NCBI GenBank assembly: GCA_030762895.1
Contig: CM061063.1
Coordinates: 52,469,196-52,533,195, forward strand
Origin: Sophora flavescens
Taxonomy: Eukaryota > Streptophyta > Magnoliopsida > Fabales > Fabaceae
Direction of reading: 5' to 3'
Length of the DNA stretch: 64,000 bases
Part shown: positions 1 through 11,820 of the stretch, in pieces
Numbering within the stretch: position 1 is the first letter of the stretch
Layout: each line of letters begins with the position of its first letter
Notes under the pieces: generated by a model
Seen by the model: only the letters and a program-made list of their open reading frames with translations
What the model was told of the DNA's origin: nothing
Databases searched by the model: none
Position numbers and translations under genes: made by a program

Positions 1-1897
1 ACAATCATGAGACTTTAAGCCAACTAATTTGAGATCTTTCATTGAGACAAGTCTTTTGATATTTGAAGAGTAACCCTGTGGCACTTTGACTCCCCATAGA
101 CATTCACATAAACTTCTTTTCTCTATTTTTGATAAAGTATGACATGCTGGGGGCAAATAAGTCTTATTATCCCCCACTTTATGTGGAGCTAACTGCTCTC
201 GTATACCCATCGCAACTAGATCCAGACGAGCATTCGGACCATCCTTTATCTTGCCTTGAATGTTGAGAAGTGTTCCGATTAAACTGTCACACACATTTTT
301 CTCCACATGCACCACATCAATACAATGTCTTACATCAAGCTTGCACCAGTATGGAAGATCAAAGAAGATCGACCTCTTCTTCCATATTTTCTTCTCGGTA
401 GCTTTCTTCTGGGTCTTCCCATAGATAACATTAGTGTTGTTCACCCTTTCATAAACTTACTCTCCAGTCAAGGCCACCTGAGCAATTTCATTCTCCGGAA
501 GTCCATTGAAAGCTTTTCTCATTCTATGATAAGGATGATTACGTCGGAGAAATCTCCGATGCCCAAAGTAAACTGTCTTCCTTCCATGTTGCAGTTGATG
601 GTAACATGTGCCTTCTTCACATATTGGACATGCTTTATGCCCCTTAACACTATACCCACACAGGTTCCCGTATGCTGGAAAGTCATTGATGGTGCAAAAT
701 AACGTGGCATGCAATCTGAATGTCTCACGACAATACCCGTCAATCACATCAATGCCTTCATCCCACAACATTATCAAGTCTTCAATCAAGGGACTCAGAT
801 AAACTCAATATCATTTCCTGGCTGTTTAGGACCCGAAATCATCATACTTAACATAATGTATTTGCGCTTCATACACAACCAAGGAGACAGGTTGTAAATT
901 ACCAGGAGAACAGGCCATGAACTATGAATACTACTTAAGTTTCCATATGGATTCATTCCATCGGTAGCAAGTCCAAGCCTGAGGTTTCTGGGCTCATTGC
1001 CGAAATCCAGAAACAAACTATCAATTCTCTTCCATTGCAAAGAATCGACCGGATGGCGAAGCTGTCCATCACACTTCCTCTCATCTGCATGCCATCTAAT
1101 GTTCTTTGCATCATTTAAATTAGCAAACAATCGCTTGAACCGTGGAATCACGGGAAGATACCATAACACATTCGTAGGAGGACCTTTGGTGACCATATCA
1201 CAACTAGAATCACCATCCTTCACTTTATAGCGTGATACCCCACACCTGGGGCACTCGTGCATCTCTTCAAACTCTTTCTGTACAATATGCAATCATTGGG
1301 GCAAGCGTGTATTTTCTTATACTCCATACCCATCAGACACAATATCTTCTTCGCCCCATAGTTTCGAGATGGCAATGTGTTGCCTTCTGGAAGCATGTCT
1401 TTCAACAACTCAAGCAATTCGGTAAAGTTTTTATCGCTCCACCCATTTCTCGCCTTCACATTGAACAATCTTAACACCGCTGACAACCATGTGAAATTAG
1501 TGCAACCCAGATACAAAGCCACTTCCGCATCACTGCACAAAGTATCATACACATGTGCGCGCCGAAAAGACTCTTGCCCAACATCACGGATCATGTCCTC
1601 TAGTCCATCGTCCATTTCCACGTCATCAACTTCCTCTCGATCCGACACCCTCGGCCTGTCTAACGATTCACCATGACATATTCATGTTATATAACTCTTG
1701 CAAATCCCCTCACAAATAAGATAATCACGTATCTCCTCAGCTTCTAGTCGTCTCTCATTCAAACAGTTAACACAAGGACAATAAAACCTTCTGTTACCAC
1801 TATCAGTAGCATTTGTTTTTGTAAACTATAGAAAATATTCCACTCCATTCTCATACTCAACACTTGTCCGTCTAGCATTCATCCAAACGCGATCCAT
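1..1897 (-). pseudogene. CACTA Tnp2-type transposase, broken, runs off left edge
   Basis: The frame can be followed from an ATG at 1897 (MDRVWMNARRTSVEYENG, then FYCPCVNCLNERR), which matches the N-terminal transposase-associated domain. Next come CPNDCILYR and HECPRCGVSRYK, then the Transposase_21 core (LATDGMNPYGN, INDFPAYGNLCGYSVKG, KACPICE, HRRFLRRNHPYH), and on to the window edge (VHVEKNV, LNIQGK, YLPPACHTL). It is not functional. Stops interrupt it after EYFL, in CKSYIT (a Trp codon turned to TGA) and after ALTGE, and frameshifts occur near 1275 and near 800. The family cuts and pastes CACTA elements by binding their subterminal repeats; this copy is a remnant. Confidence 0.9.
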
Positions 1898-2629
1898 GAC
1901 TAAACCAATAACTTCGTACTTAGTCCAACATATTCATCAACCACTTCTTATAACATGGTATGGCCCTATCCCATTCAAGAAGAAACTTTTTCAACATTCG
2001 GTTAATAGTTAGTCCTTAACTCTCATGCTCATACTCGACGAAATTTCGACAGCATTTCCCTTTGGTCTCCGACGTACACGACTTGAACGCGATGACATCC
2101 ACCACGATAAAGTATGCACCCGGAGAACGAAAGGAAATGTATCAATCCAAACTTTCATCAAGTATATAACATTAGATTCAATGAATAACTATTTTAACTG
2201 AATGAAGAAAAAGTTTTTTCCCAAACTATCCAACTTTGGACAATTCAAGATCCAACACAATGAGCGGTACATTAAGCACATACACGTGTGCTCATTAGTA
2301 TTGCATCACAAACGGGAAACTAAGACTTTACTAATTAATTAACATTAATAAAAATAATAAAACACTCCAATCCCCAAGTACAATGCAAACAAAAACCAAA
2401 CAAGAAAAATGGAGAGGAGAAAGCTTACCGGATGTGGGAAGAACACTCAGCCGGAAACCATAATGAATAATGAATATTCTGCTTAATATTCTGCTCGGAA
2501 CTTGTACCGTAATATATAGTTTCAATAACAACAAGTGTACCTATAAGAAATAGTTTCAATAACAATTATGTAGCTTGATCAGTATAGAAGCATAAATACA
2601 GAAGAACTATGATGACAGAGATAAAGCAC

Positions 2630-3320
2630 TGATGAGTGTGATTTCACCTCATATTTCATTGACATTTTACATGCATTTTCATATAGTTTAGGCATTTCTA
2701 ATTTGATTTTGGTTAGTTTTTACCCTGGAACGGGTAAGGCGGTTTTGTGGTGTTGTTGTGCAGGAATTAAGGATTAAAATGCTCAAGATTAACCATGATG
2801 GAGCTTGCATGAAGATGGGGCTTGAAAAGTGAAGAAAATGAGCCAAACAGAGCCCATCACTGCCTAGCCGTGACAGCCATCACGGCCATGATCGAGTAGA
2901 GCTGAAAAGAAAGAATGGAAAAGTCAGAATTGGTCACGGTCAGCCCGTGATGTCCATCACGACCGTGACATGCCAACTGAACCAGACCCTCACAGGCAGA
3001 ACTGATCACGGCCTAGCCGTGATGGTGGTCACGGCCGTGACAGACCAACCAGTGAAGCAACCTCCAAGGCAGAATCCATCACGGCCGTGATGCGCAATAT
3101 ATGGATCTTTAAATGCTGATTTGATCTGAATTTGTGATTGCTTGGGATTCAAGTTACCCTAATCTATAAATAGAGCACTTGGGCTCCAAAATAGGGAGAC
3201 TTTGAGAGACTTTTTGGGCTGCTCCCTTAGGTAAAATAATTAGTCCTCATTTTACACTCAAGCAGAAAAACTTTTTCCTTACCCTATTTAATCATTCAAG
3301 ACTCTATGGACATTCACATT
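2630..3320 (+). repeat. LTR fragment (probably gypsy type) nested in CACTA A
   Basis: The stretch begins TGATGAGTGTGATTTCACC. It has a TATAAATAG box near 3164-3172 followed by a leader-like sequence, the layout of a U3-R region read on the plus strand. Between 2860 and 3100 the U3-like part holds at least four copies of a palindromic word close to TCACGGCCGTGA. I found no second LTR, primer site or internal coding. The right end is approximate and I see no convincing target duplication, so a truncated LTR is more likely than a complete solo LTR. Confidence 0.5.
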
Positions 3321-4149
3321 CTTAGTTATACACCAGTAGCAGTTATAGTTTACAAGAAGAAAAAAAAAGAGATAACAACTGAGTTATACATAAAAATCAA
3401 ATAACGACGGATCAGTATGAACATTCAATTGTTAAAATTTTAAGTGGATAATTATTTAACTTTCACCCATGAATATCTAGATCATCAGTCTTTTTCTTAG
3501 ACTATGTAGTTTCTTTACTGTAATAATTGGCCTGTTTTGGATAGCAAACAGAAAGAGACACCTCTCCACCCACCAGAGTTATCTGTTTAATTTGAAAACT
3601 AGGTAAACGAAGCCTTGCCATTATCAAAACTTTTCTCTGTTACAACACTACTAAATGGAAGACACTATAGCATAAGCATTTTGAACTTTTCTTTAAAAAC
3701 AAAATTAATGGCGGAACCTAACTGAAAACACTTAACTGAAAACAGAGAAAGACCATGATGTATAATTTCAACCTAAAGCAAAGTATAGCTACAAGGTTTA
3801 TAAAAACATGATGGCCAACCCCAACCCAGCAACACTTAACAACACATTAACCTAAAAAAGTATTAATCACAGACTGAAAAATGCCCATAAAGAAAGCTGT
3901 CAGCGCTGGCATCAACACCACCAAACAAATTCGAACTTCAGACCCCTGAAGAATCTAAGAGACCAACATCAAACAAATTCCAACAGAGCAAACAGAAGCA
4001 AACAATAGATATAACTCATGCATCTCTAAAACAACTAAATGGGTTTCAAAATATGCATTGAAAACCCAAAGTGAAGAGTGAATATGGATTGAAAAATAGG
4101 AATACCCATGTTGTTCCCTCACTCCCACACCCATCCAGTGAAACAAAAG
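3321..4149. other. Non-coding interior of CACTA A
   Basis: This AT-rich sequence has no convincing coding frame. A long minus-strand frame through 3955-4578 crosses the leader and the subterminal repeats and is hydrophobic by composition, so I do not call it a gene. A short GA-rich run lies at about 4155-4180. Confidence 0.5.
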
Positions 4150-4450
4150 TATATATAGAGAGAGAGAAAGGGAGAGAGAGTAAGATGCTGACTTACCGGC
4201 TATGGCGAACGGAAGAAGAAGAAGATGAAACGAACAACTAAACAAAACGCGCAACAAACAGAGGGCGGCGATGGGCGGTGGGATGGCGACCGAGAGAGGA
4301 TGGTCAAGCACCACGGGTGGGAAGGTGATGACGAAAGGCGGAGGGATGGCGTTCCAGTGACGACAATGACGGCAATGACGGCAGTAGGGTTTAGGGCTGC
4401 TTCGATGTGGTGTGTTTCGCGAATGATGTTTAACATAAAATAAAAGAGGG
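4150..4450 (-). other. GC-rich 5' leader of CACTA A with splice donor
   Basis: This GC-rich block lies just inside the subterminal repeats and is read on the transposase strand. A consensus splice donor (GTAAGT, plus-strand positions 4191-4196) ends it. The other three CACTA elements in the window have a comparable GC-rich block in the same place, so it is best read as the first, probably untranslated, exon of the transposase transcript. No conserved protein is recognised in it. Confidence 0.5.
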
Positions 4451-4557
4451 AAACCTTTGTGATACATTATATGGGAGAGCAGAGCAAAAACAAAGGAAAA
4501 TGGCACGTGACAGATGGAGGGAATGAAAATAGAAACAAAAAGAATGGTTTTGATAAA

Positions 4558-5063
4558 TATTATACATCGGTTATCCAAAAACCGATGTGGTTAGTAATAT
4601 TTCACATCGGCTATAGGAAACCGATGTAGAAACTTATGATTTAGTTTAAAATTTCATTTTTTTTATAATTTATTACATCGATTATATTAAAACCGATGTG
4701 GTTAATTTATATCATACATCGGTTCATAAGGAACCGATGTGGAAAGATAAAACTTTAAATTCTATTTTTTTTAATAATTTTATACATCGGTTATCATATA
4801 ACCGATGTGGTTAATCAATATATTAGACATCGGTTCATAAACAACCGATGTTAAAAGATAAAAAATTTTAATTTTTTTGTTTTAATTTTAAACATCGGTT
4901 AAAATTTAATCGATGTGGAAAATATTTACACCTCGGTTAATTTTTAAACCGATGTGGAATCCTTTGCTTTTAATTTCAAAAATGTCACCGCCTCGTTTTA
5001 CAAATCGGTTTTTGAGAAACCGATGTAGAATCTCCGATGTTAAATGCATATTTTGCACTAGTG
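4558..5063 (-). repeat. Subterminal repeat array and terminus of CACTA A
   Basis: About a dozen copies of ACATCGGTT and its complement AACCGATGT occur in facing pairs, separated by AT-rich spacers of roughly 20-60 bp, ending in the terminal CACTAGTG. Subterminal arrays of this kind are transposase binding sites in CACTA elements (family knowledge). Confidence 0.88.
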
Positions 5064-5102
5064 ACACCCTTACTTTAGTTAAAAAGAATTAAAGAACTCT
5101 CA

Positions 5103-5245
5103 TTGTAAATATTTTTTACACAGACAACCAATTAGAAATTGTCACATAAGTTAAAATGTTTTATTCTTATCCTAACTACCTTAAAAGTCATTCATATCAT
5201 GATTTCTAATTGGGTGACAGTATAAAAAACTTTACACCGACAATA
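5103..5245. mobile_element. Short MITE with ~40-bp inverted ends
   Basis: The two ends are inverted copies of each other: GTAAATATTTTTTACACAGA followed by ACCAATTAGAAAT on the left, and its diverged complement on the right. The centre is about 55 bp and has no coding capacity. The target duplication is not clear, so the superfamily is open. Confidence 0.6.
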
Positions 5246-5571
5246 CACAGCAGTTAAACTTTTCAAATAAAGATTTTTTTTTTGAAAGCTTTAAATAAAG
5301 ACTTATAACACAGTATTAGTGATGACCAAAACAAAGAAAGCAAACCAAATCAAAGACTAAGTATAAAGACAATAATTAAAAAAAATATGAATAGTGCTCC
5401 AACAAGGGCTAAACTGGTTCAATGTTCAACACTAGAGCCGTTGAATTTGCTGGTGGTGAAACTAGTCCACTACTTTGTTCCATCTGCAAAAAAGTAAAAG
5501 AAATTAGCTACATGAAAAACACATCAAAATTTAAGCATATTGGAGTAGTCACTAGTCATTGTGTCTATTTT

Positions 5572-5721
5572 TTTGGTTTCCGAGGGTATCCTCCGCCGGC
5601 AACTGTGGAGATTAATCCCTCGAGGTACTGGACTGCATTGAAGGGTTGACATCTCCCAACCATGTTTTCTCCATACACAAGAGCCAGGGATCGAACACAT
5701 GACCACTTGCTTAAGGGATCG
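5572..5721 (-). mobile_element. tRNA-derived SINE, with target duplication
   Basis: The element is flanked by an 18-bp direct repeat differing at one base, AGTCATTG(T/C)GTCTATTTT, at 5554-5571 and 5722-5739. Read on the minus strand it has AAGCAAGTGG (box A-like) and GTTCGATCCC (box B) near its 5' end and finishes in an A-rich tail at the left edge. It shares its body with the SINEs at 36956 and 59051, including a GATTAATC..CCA motif near the 3' end. Confidence 0.85.
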
Positions 5722-6124
5722 AGTCATTGCGTCTATTTTGGTAAGAGTTGATTATACAATGAAAGGAAAAAAAATACAAGAAATGAATATTCCCCTTACT
5801 TAAAAGTTTAAGACTTTTACTAAATAGCGCCGCAGGGAGTCTCCCTTGCAGAGATTAGTGTCACCACTCCGTCCGGTGTCGTCCTCCGTGCCGCACAGCT
5901 CCGCTGCCAATACCAATCAAAACCGCTGCATCCTCTCGATATGTTCCAGCGGCAGAGCTCTGGATCGTCCCTTCTTGCACGAGGTTCCAATGACAGCTTT
6001 GGGTCGCCGCCGCAAGACTCCGACGCATCCCTTTCCCCTGTTCATGCGCGACTTCTCTGTGATCTGTTCTGGGTCACAGACTTAAGAGAAGGAACTTATC
6101 TTGTTCTTTGTTTTGTGCGATTTC

Positions 6125-7265
6125 ATGGCTTGTCCTTGGCTGTTTCTCAACCATGAATCTCCTTCTTCGAATGCCTATCCTTTTCCACAGCAAAAATCGT
6201 TTGCTCAGCCTTTGAATGGCTCGTTTGATATCCCTGTTAGTCATCTTCCTCGACCGTGCGTGAACGGAGACTCTGTCTCTATCAAGATCTTTGAGGAAGA
6301 ATATCAAAAAGGGTTGGAAGGTTGCAAAAACAATCTTCATTGCCGCTTGTTGTTGTTGAAGGGTGATATCCCTGTAAAGATCTTTGCCTTACGTGACAAA
6401 CTTTCAAAACTATGGAAGCCTTTGGGTCAATGGAGAATTATTCTGTTAGGAAAGGGATTTTATGAATTCAGTTTTACTTCTCAAAAGGACCTGCATAGTG
6501 TCTTGGCAACCAGGGCTATTGCGTCTTTTTTAGTGGTCCCTAGATTTTATTCCTAATAAGCAAAAGCAATCTCGTGCTCAATGCTGGATTAGAATTCATG
6601 ACTTACCGCCGGAATATTAGCACTCGAAATTGTTGTTTGAACTTGCAGGCGGTTTAGGTACTCCAATAAGTTTGGATGAAGCTACTCGTACTATGGCATA
6701 TGGTCACTATACTGGAGTTTTAGTGGATGTAGACCTAACAGGAAAGTTGCTCAAGGAGGTTATAGTTGAACGTGAAGGTTTTGCATTTTCTGTTGGTATC
6801 GAATATGAGAAGCTTCCTCCTTTCTATTCTCATTGTAATTCAATTAGGCATTTGGTTACGACTTGTAAACAAGTTGCCAAGGAGAACGTGGTGCAAAATG
6901 ATCTGCCTTTGGTGCAGAAGACTAAGCTAGCTTATGTCCCTAAGGTTCCAGAGCAAAAACCAGATGAAGATAATAGGCATAATGATACATAACCGGACGA
7001 AAAATTGAGTGATAGTGAATCGGTTGAGACAGTCTATGACGAACCTTTATCCCTTTATCATGTCTCAAATTCCAATCCACATAACATCTTCGGTTGCAAC
7101 AAATACTATCAACGGCTCTACAGAGAAGTTCTCAACTTCTGCTGCAACTAATGTTAACTCTACAATCAAGGATACTCCGGTACCCAAGCATTCCCTTTCG
7201 AAGGGTACTCCGACTCCAGTGTCCGTGCATTCCAAGGCTACCTGTGATTTAATAGTTAGTGGTAT
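6125..7265 (+). pseudogene. LINE ORF1, 5' part (DUF4283, zinc knuckle)
   Basis: The reading frame covers KGLEGCKNNLHCRLLLLKGD and the WKPLGQWRIILLGKGFYEF segment of a DUF4283 domain. It breaks near 6550, continues in another frame as QCWIRIHDLPPEY, then a stop, then LDEATRTMAYGHYTGVLVDV. The zinc knuckle near the end reads FYSHCNSIRHLVTTC, in which the first Cys is Tyr and the Gly before His is Arg, so metal binding is probably lost. Domains of this type bind element RNA in plant LINEs. The frame stops at the solo LTR insertion and resumes at 11386. Confidence 0.85.
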
Positions 7266-10200
7266 TGTAACACCCTCATCCGGGGCATTACATTAATTAA
7301 CCCTTTTTACAAATATTAACGTTATTAGAAAACATGTTGATTTCTTTCGGAATGTCAAAATTAAACTAGTAATTCATTTTTAAATAACACTCAACTTATA
7401 GACATGGAATTAAAAGATCAACTTACATTCATATAAAACATACATAAATATTCACATTGATAACAAACACCTTCTTAGTGACAGGTGCATTGACATAAGT
7501 TTCCTTGAGTGTACATCCAAGTTACTTAAACAAAATACTAAAGTCATACTAGAGGTTAAGGAGACAATTTAAACATGTTCTTGAAAGGATCCGTCCAACA
7601 TCACTACTCCAAAATAAAACTAGACTTCCTAAGCTGGTCAAGACAACTAGTGATACCCATTCGGGAGACCACGGAAGTCTCCCTCATTTCTAGAAGAAGT
7701 ATCAGAAGAGGATACTTCCACCCCGGCTCCCTCGCCAGGTGCATCATCATCATCATCACTGCACATAGGATGATACTGAGGGTCCTCATCCATGAATTCC
7801 TCCGGATCCTCCTCTATGGGTGAAGCTGGCACCATATTCAGAGGTGGTGGATTCAACACTAGCTGTCCTAAGTCTGCTAGGTGTTGTACATACAACCAAG
7901 CTGGCGGAAGTGATATCTAGATGGTCTCCACGGTATGAATCATCCTCTCTGGACCTCCCAGCTATGTTCCTTCTATAGTGCAAATCGGGCCAGTGTACTC
8001 GGCCATGTGATTCCCTAGATGAATCACCTAAGCCCCAGGGTTGTCGACATCCTCAAACATGATCATCCGCACTCGGGAGTGCACAAGAGGCAGAGCTGGG
8101 TCCATCTAGTCTCAACATAACAGGGTACATATATATACATGAAGGAAAATACAAGGTAAGATACCAAAATATGGATAATTATGACAATTATATGCACCCA
8201 AAACACACAAACATATACAAATAACAAGATATCATTTTAAGCAGTACATAGCAAGAAATAATCATCGCTTTTTGAAAACCATGACGCTTCTATAATTCAA
8301 CTTCTATCCTAATATCCGGAGACCCCAACTTCACTTTGTTTAAAATGAGCTGATCAGGCCCGAAATCTTTGCCATAAAAGGCACAACATGTTAGTCCACT
8401 ACACTGCCCAAAACTATTGGCATAGTGTGCAACATGCGTGGATATCCATAGCATACTATCCAACTCAAGGCATAGTTAATCAAGGCATATGGATTTCATT
8501 GTCCGTCAAGGCACAATGATACAATGTAGCATGATATACCCTGCCCTTCAAGGTACTCACACAAAACAACTTTGGGCACGTCTGCCAAATACATGAAAAA
8601 CATTTTATTATCGAGGCTTTTCTGTGTGTATAATTCTTTCCTTGTCGAAGCTCAAAGGCTCACGACCTCCGTAATTTTTCAATGTATTTAAAATTTGTAA
8701 ACACAGGACATTTGAGTCTGAGTGTCCAATCATGAGAGTCTTAAACCGATACACCAATCTAAGACTTTGTGGTAGGAGAAAACAACTTTACACCTTTACT
8801 GCGTTTATCACGTTTGTATAACGTATGTAGGACACGCAGTCCACAACAACGTATAAGGACAGAGTCCGCCACAACGCGACACGAATCATAGATCAACGTG
8901 TTTAATTACACTAGTAGCCCGACGTCTCGGTTACCAAATCCACTTTTCAACGTTTATTTTTTGTTCGGTGAAATGCAAAACAAAATCAAATTTCCATAAC
9001 TTATCCAAGTTATTGGAATATTGTTTTGAACAAAGTTTTTTTTTTGTAAATTTTTTTTATTTGAAATTCAATTTTCAGAAATCACCTTGATTTTTAAAAA
9101 AATTCTCTTTTTCAATAAAATCAAATTAATCTTCCTTAAAAAAATTTCTTTTAGTTGAACAAATCAAAATTATGATTTTTCATAAAATTTCTAATAAAAT
9201 TTAGAAATATAACCTTTAACTTTCTTCTCTTTTTAAAGCAAAATTTATTTTCAAAAACATTATTTATTTGTAAACATCCTCTACAATTTTATTAAGACTT
9301 TTATCTTAACTTGTTAATGGGAGCTTTAACCCAAGGTTAGGCATCTCATGTAACACTTAAACAATTAAACTATTACCTCAACACATTCACATAATCCTAA
9401 GCATTTTACAAATCAAATGAACATATAATACATGTAAATTGAATAAAACTCAGCACATTAATTCTAAACAAAATCAACCATTAAACCAATCATTATCACA
9501 AATATTCAACCAAACATCATCAAGTAATTAAAGGTAACACATAGTCATCATAAAATAATATTCCCCAGGCTTTCTTCTCTTACCTCAGAGTAAAATGGTA
9601 ATGAAACTCGGTTGTAGTTTTTAAAGAGGAACGACTCGGTTCGCGTTACGATTGCAATTCTATACAAAAACAAGTGTTTAGCATAAATAATTTTTTTTTA
9701 TAAAATCACCCTAATTTGATGCATGCATTCGTCCATGCTTAGAAAATCAAGCTAGAAATTTTAAATTTTTACAAACTTTTGGATCTATGATCCTGGAGTA
9801 TCAAAGAGGTAAAATAAAAGTTAAAACTTGAAAATAAAATTTTATAATCTTGGCCTCATGAACCATAGGTTTCAACCTTATCAAGAAATGGTGGAAAAAT
9901 ACTATTTTTCATCAATCTAATTTTATGCATGTAAACCTTATAGTGTTTTAAGCATCATTTAGCTTAAAAAAAATTTGAACAAGCCTCATCAACTCATCAA
10001 GTGAGTTTCGGCTATCACAAGCCAACAAGGCTTGGAACACTAAAATTTTTCAAGCATCATTGTTAAGCTACTAATGTAAAGAACTTAGTGTATTAACCAT
10101 GCAACCTTCCAAGTGATAAAAGATTAGGCCTCACTAACTTAAAAATTTTAGATTTTTGGCCATAGAACCATCATAAGAAGGTATACATAGTCTCAAAAAA

Positions 10201-11385
10201 ATTGCTTTAGTAAAAAAAAAATTTAATGAATCAAAGATCTAAAGCCATGCATGTGAGATTTAAGCAAAACTCATCATTTCTCCCTCTTGGTGTTTTTCGG
10301 TCACACCATGATCCCAGGGAGGGTGATTTTTCTCCACATGCAAGCCATTAAAATGAGAATAAAGATGAGCAAGAAGTGGTAAAATCTTTTGCATGTAAAG
10401 GAAGATGATTTCTTATTGATTACAAGTTAAAACTATAAGCATAAATCATAGTAAAACTAACATGTATGAAAAATATGTTGAAAAATCACAACCTCTCCTC
10501 CTTAGGGTTTCAACCAACCCCATCAAATGGTCATAGGAGGGTTCATTCCAACATGCAAAGGTTGAAAATGGTGGTGAATATGAGTAGAACTTTGAAATAA
10601 AAGAACTTTAAAACAAAAAAATGAACAAGCTTTGCAAGAACCAACTCAACATGCATGTACAAGAAGATAAAAATAGCAAGAACTTGAAGTATAATAGCTA
10701 CATATTATACCTAGGTGCTGTAGAAATTTGAGAGCTTGGAAGCAAAACTTGAGTTTTCTAAAAAACAAGAGAAAATGAAAGAAAGTGTAGTAGAAATGGA
10801 TTTTGTGTGGAATGAGAGGAAAATGAAGAAGTGTGAAGGGAATATGTATATATAGAGAGGGGGGAAGAGGCGCTGGTTTTATCATAAAAGAGAGAAAAAT
10901 AAATAAAAATTTTAAAAGTATTTTTAACATAAATTTTGAAATATAATAATTTATTATGATAATTATGATTTTGTGTCATAAAATTACTATTCACCTTACA
11001 AAAAATCAGATTTTCCTCACCCAACACTCCAAAATCCGATACAAATTATTTCCCTTGATTTTTGTTTCGTTACGGTTAAATATCTGTACCGAATCGATCG
11101 TATTTCTAGTGAAAATCGCACCCGAAAAATCAATAAAATAAAATTTTTTAACGAAAATTTTTAAAATAGTGGAAACATTAGTAATCGTAATTAGAATCCT
11201 AATCGTTTCATTCATGAGTAAAAATTTCATTTTCTGATCAGTAAACTTGTACCGATAGAGAAAACGTAGACCGGATTTCGTCTGATTTTAGTTTTTCAAA
11301 ATAATGTCTAAAAATTTAAAATCAATTACTGGCAAGCACACACTTAAGCACAGATTAACAAGAAATAGAAAATCGGGGCGTTACA
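7266..11385 (-). mobile_element. Solo LTR of a large gypsy-type retrotransposon (4.1 kb)
   Basis: The sequence starts TGTAACACCC at 7266 and ends GGGGCGTTACA at 11385, giving TG...CA ends. It is flanked by GGTAT (7261-7265) and GGTAA (11386-11390), a 5-bp target duplication with one change. Removing the insert and one copy of the duplication rejoins the LINE ORF1 frame on both sides. A TATA box on the minus strand near 10850, followed by a pyrimidine-rich leader, sets the orientation. No primer site, PPT or polyprotein is present. A short acidic minus-strand frame at 7647-7895 may be a tail of the polyprotein. Lineage (Tekay/Del or Ogre-like) is a guess from LTR length. Confidence 0.85.
10845..10856 (-). 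promoter_or_regulatory. TATA box of solo LTR
   Basis: A TATATATAC-type box read on the minus strand is followed by a CT-rich leader and a possible splice donor (AGGTATAATA) about 130 bp on, as in U3/R of an LTR. It is the only strong TATA context I see in the 4.1 kb LTR. Confidence 0.5.
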
Positions 11386-11628
11386 GGTAAAAATCTTAAG
11401 ACTCCTGAGATTACCTCAAGTCCGGTTTATGTTCAAGATCTTAACGCTTTTCCAACTGTTGTTCAGAATGATTTTAATGTTTTATCTGCTTGGTTGGAAA
11501 AGCAAAAAGATGTAAGTACTTCTAAAGAAGGAGAGCAAAATAATGATAATGTTGCTGAAGATGGTTTCACGGTGGTTACGTCCAAATCTCAGAAGAAGTA
11601 TGACCCGAGGCTGAATAAAAAAACCTAA
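11386..11628 (+). pseudogene. LINE ORF1, 3' part
   Basis: The frame continues the ORF1 broken at 7265 (KNLKTPEITSSPVYVQDLNA) and ends with the polar C-terminal tail typical of plant LINE ORF1 proteins (DGFTVVTSKSQKK), stopping at 11626-11628. It is cut from its N-terminal half by the 4.1 kb solo LTR. Confidence 0.8.
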
Positions 11629-11820
11629 TTATAGGTATGCTTGATGCTCGTTTATTTTGCATGGATTTTGGTTTATGTCCCCCATGTTCTTTTTTTATTT
11701 ATTATTTTATTAATAAATTTATGGTGACTTGTTACCCTGCTTTAAAAAAAAAGAAGCAGCAGTCCTTTTGTATGACACTAAAACCCTATACTATGTCATG
11801 TCATTCTCTTATTTTTTGTT

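Larger units (their letters stand above)
1..5063 (-). mobile_element. CACTA transposon A, left-truncated by window edge
   Basis: The right terminus reads, on the minus strand, CACTAGTGCAAAATATGC starting at 5063. It is followed inward by an array of ACATCGGTT / AACCGATGT subterminal repeats and then a GC-rich leader with a splice donor. A decayed Tnp2-type transposase lies at 1-1897 in the same orientation. The other terminus is outside the window, so the 3-bp target duplication cannot be confirmed; the bases just outside 5063 are ACA. An LTR fragment is nested at about 2630-3320. Terminal motif, subterminal repeats and transposase agree, so the class assignment is secure; integrity of the left part is unknown. 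Confidence 0.88.
5825..11751 (+). mobile_element. LINE derivative: ORF1 and 3' tail, no ORF2
   Basis: A plus-strand DUF4283-type ORF1 remnant is followed, only about 110 bp after its stop codon, by a T-rich 3' UTR and an A-rich tail at about 11742-11751. The endonuclease and reverse-transcriptase ORF2 expected between them is missing. The element is split by a solo LTR at 7266-11385, so its own length is about 1.8 kb. The 5' boundary is uncertain; I saw no clear target duplication. Confidence 0.65.

Noticed and set aside
3955..4578. 207-codon minus-strand open frame, hydrophobic and Ser/Leu-rich
   Set aside because: It crosses a splice donor, the GC-rich leader and subterminal repeats of CACTA A; residues follow CT-rich DNA and no family motif is seen.
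7647..7895. Acidic 82-codon minus-strand frame in the solo LTR
   Set aside because: Could be a polyprotein tail, but it is short, lies in an LTR and lacks any domain; not called as a gene.
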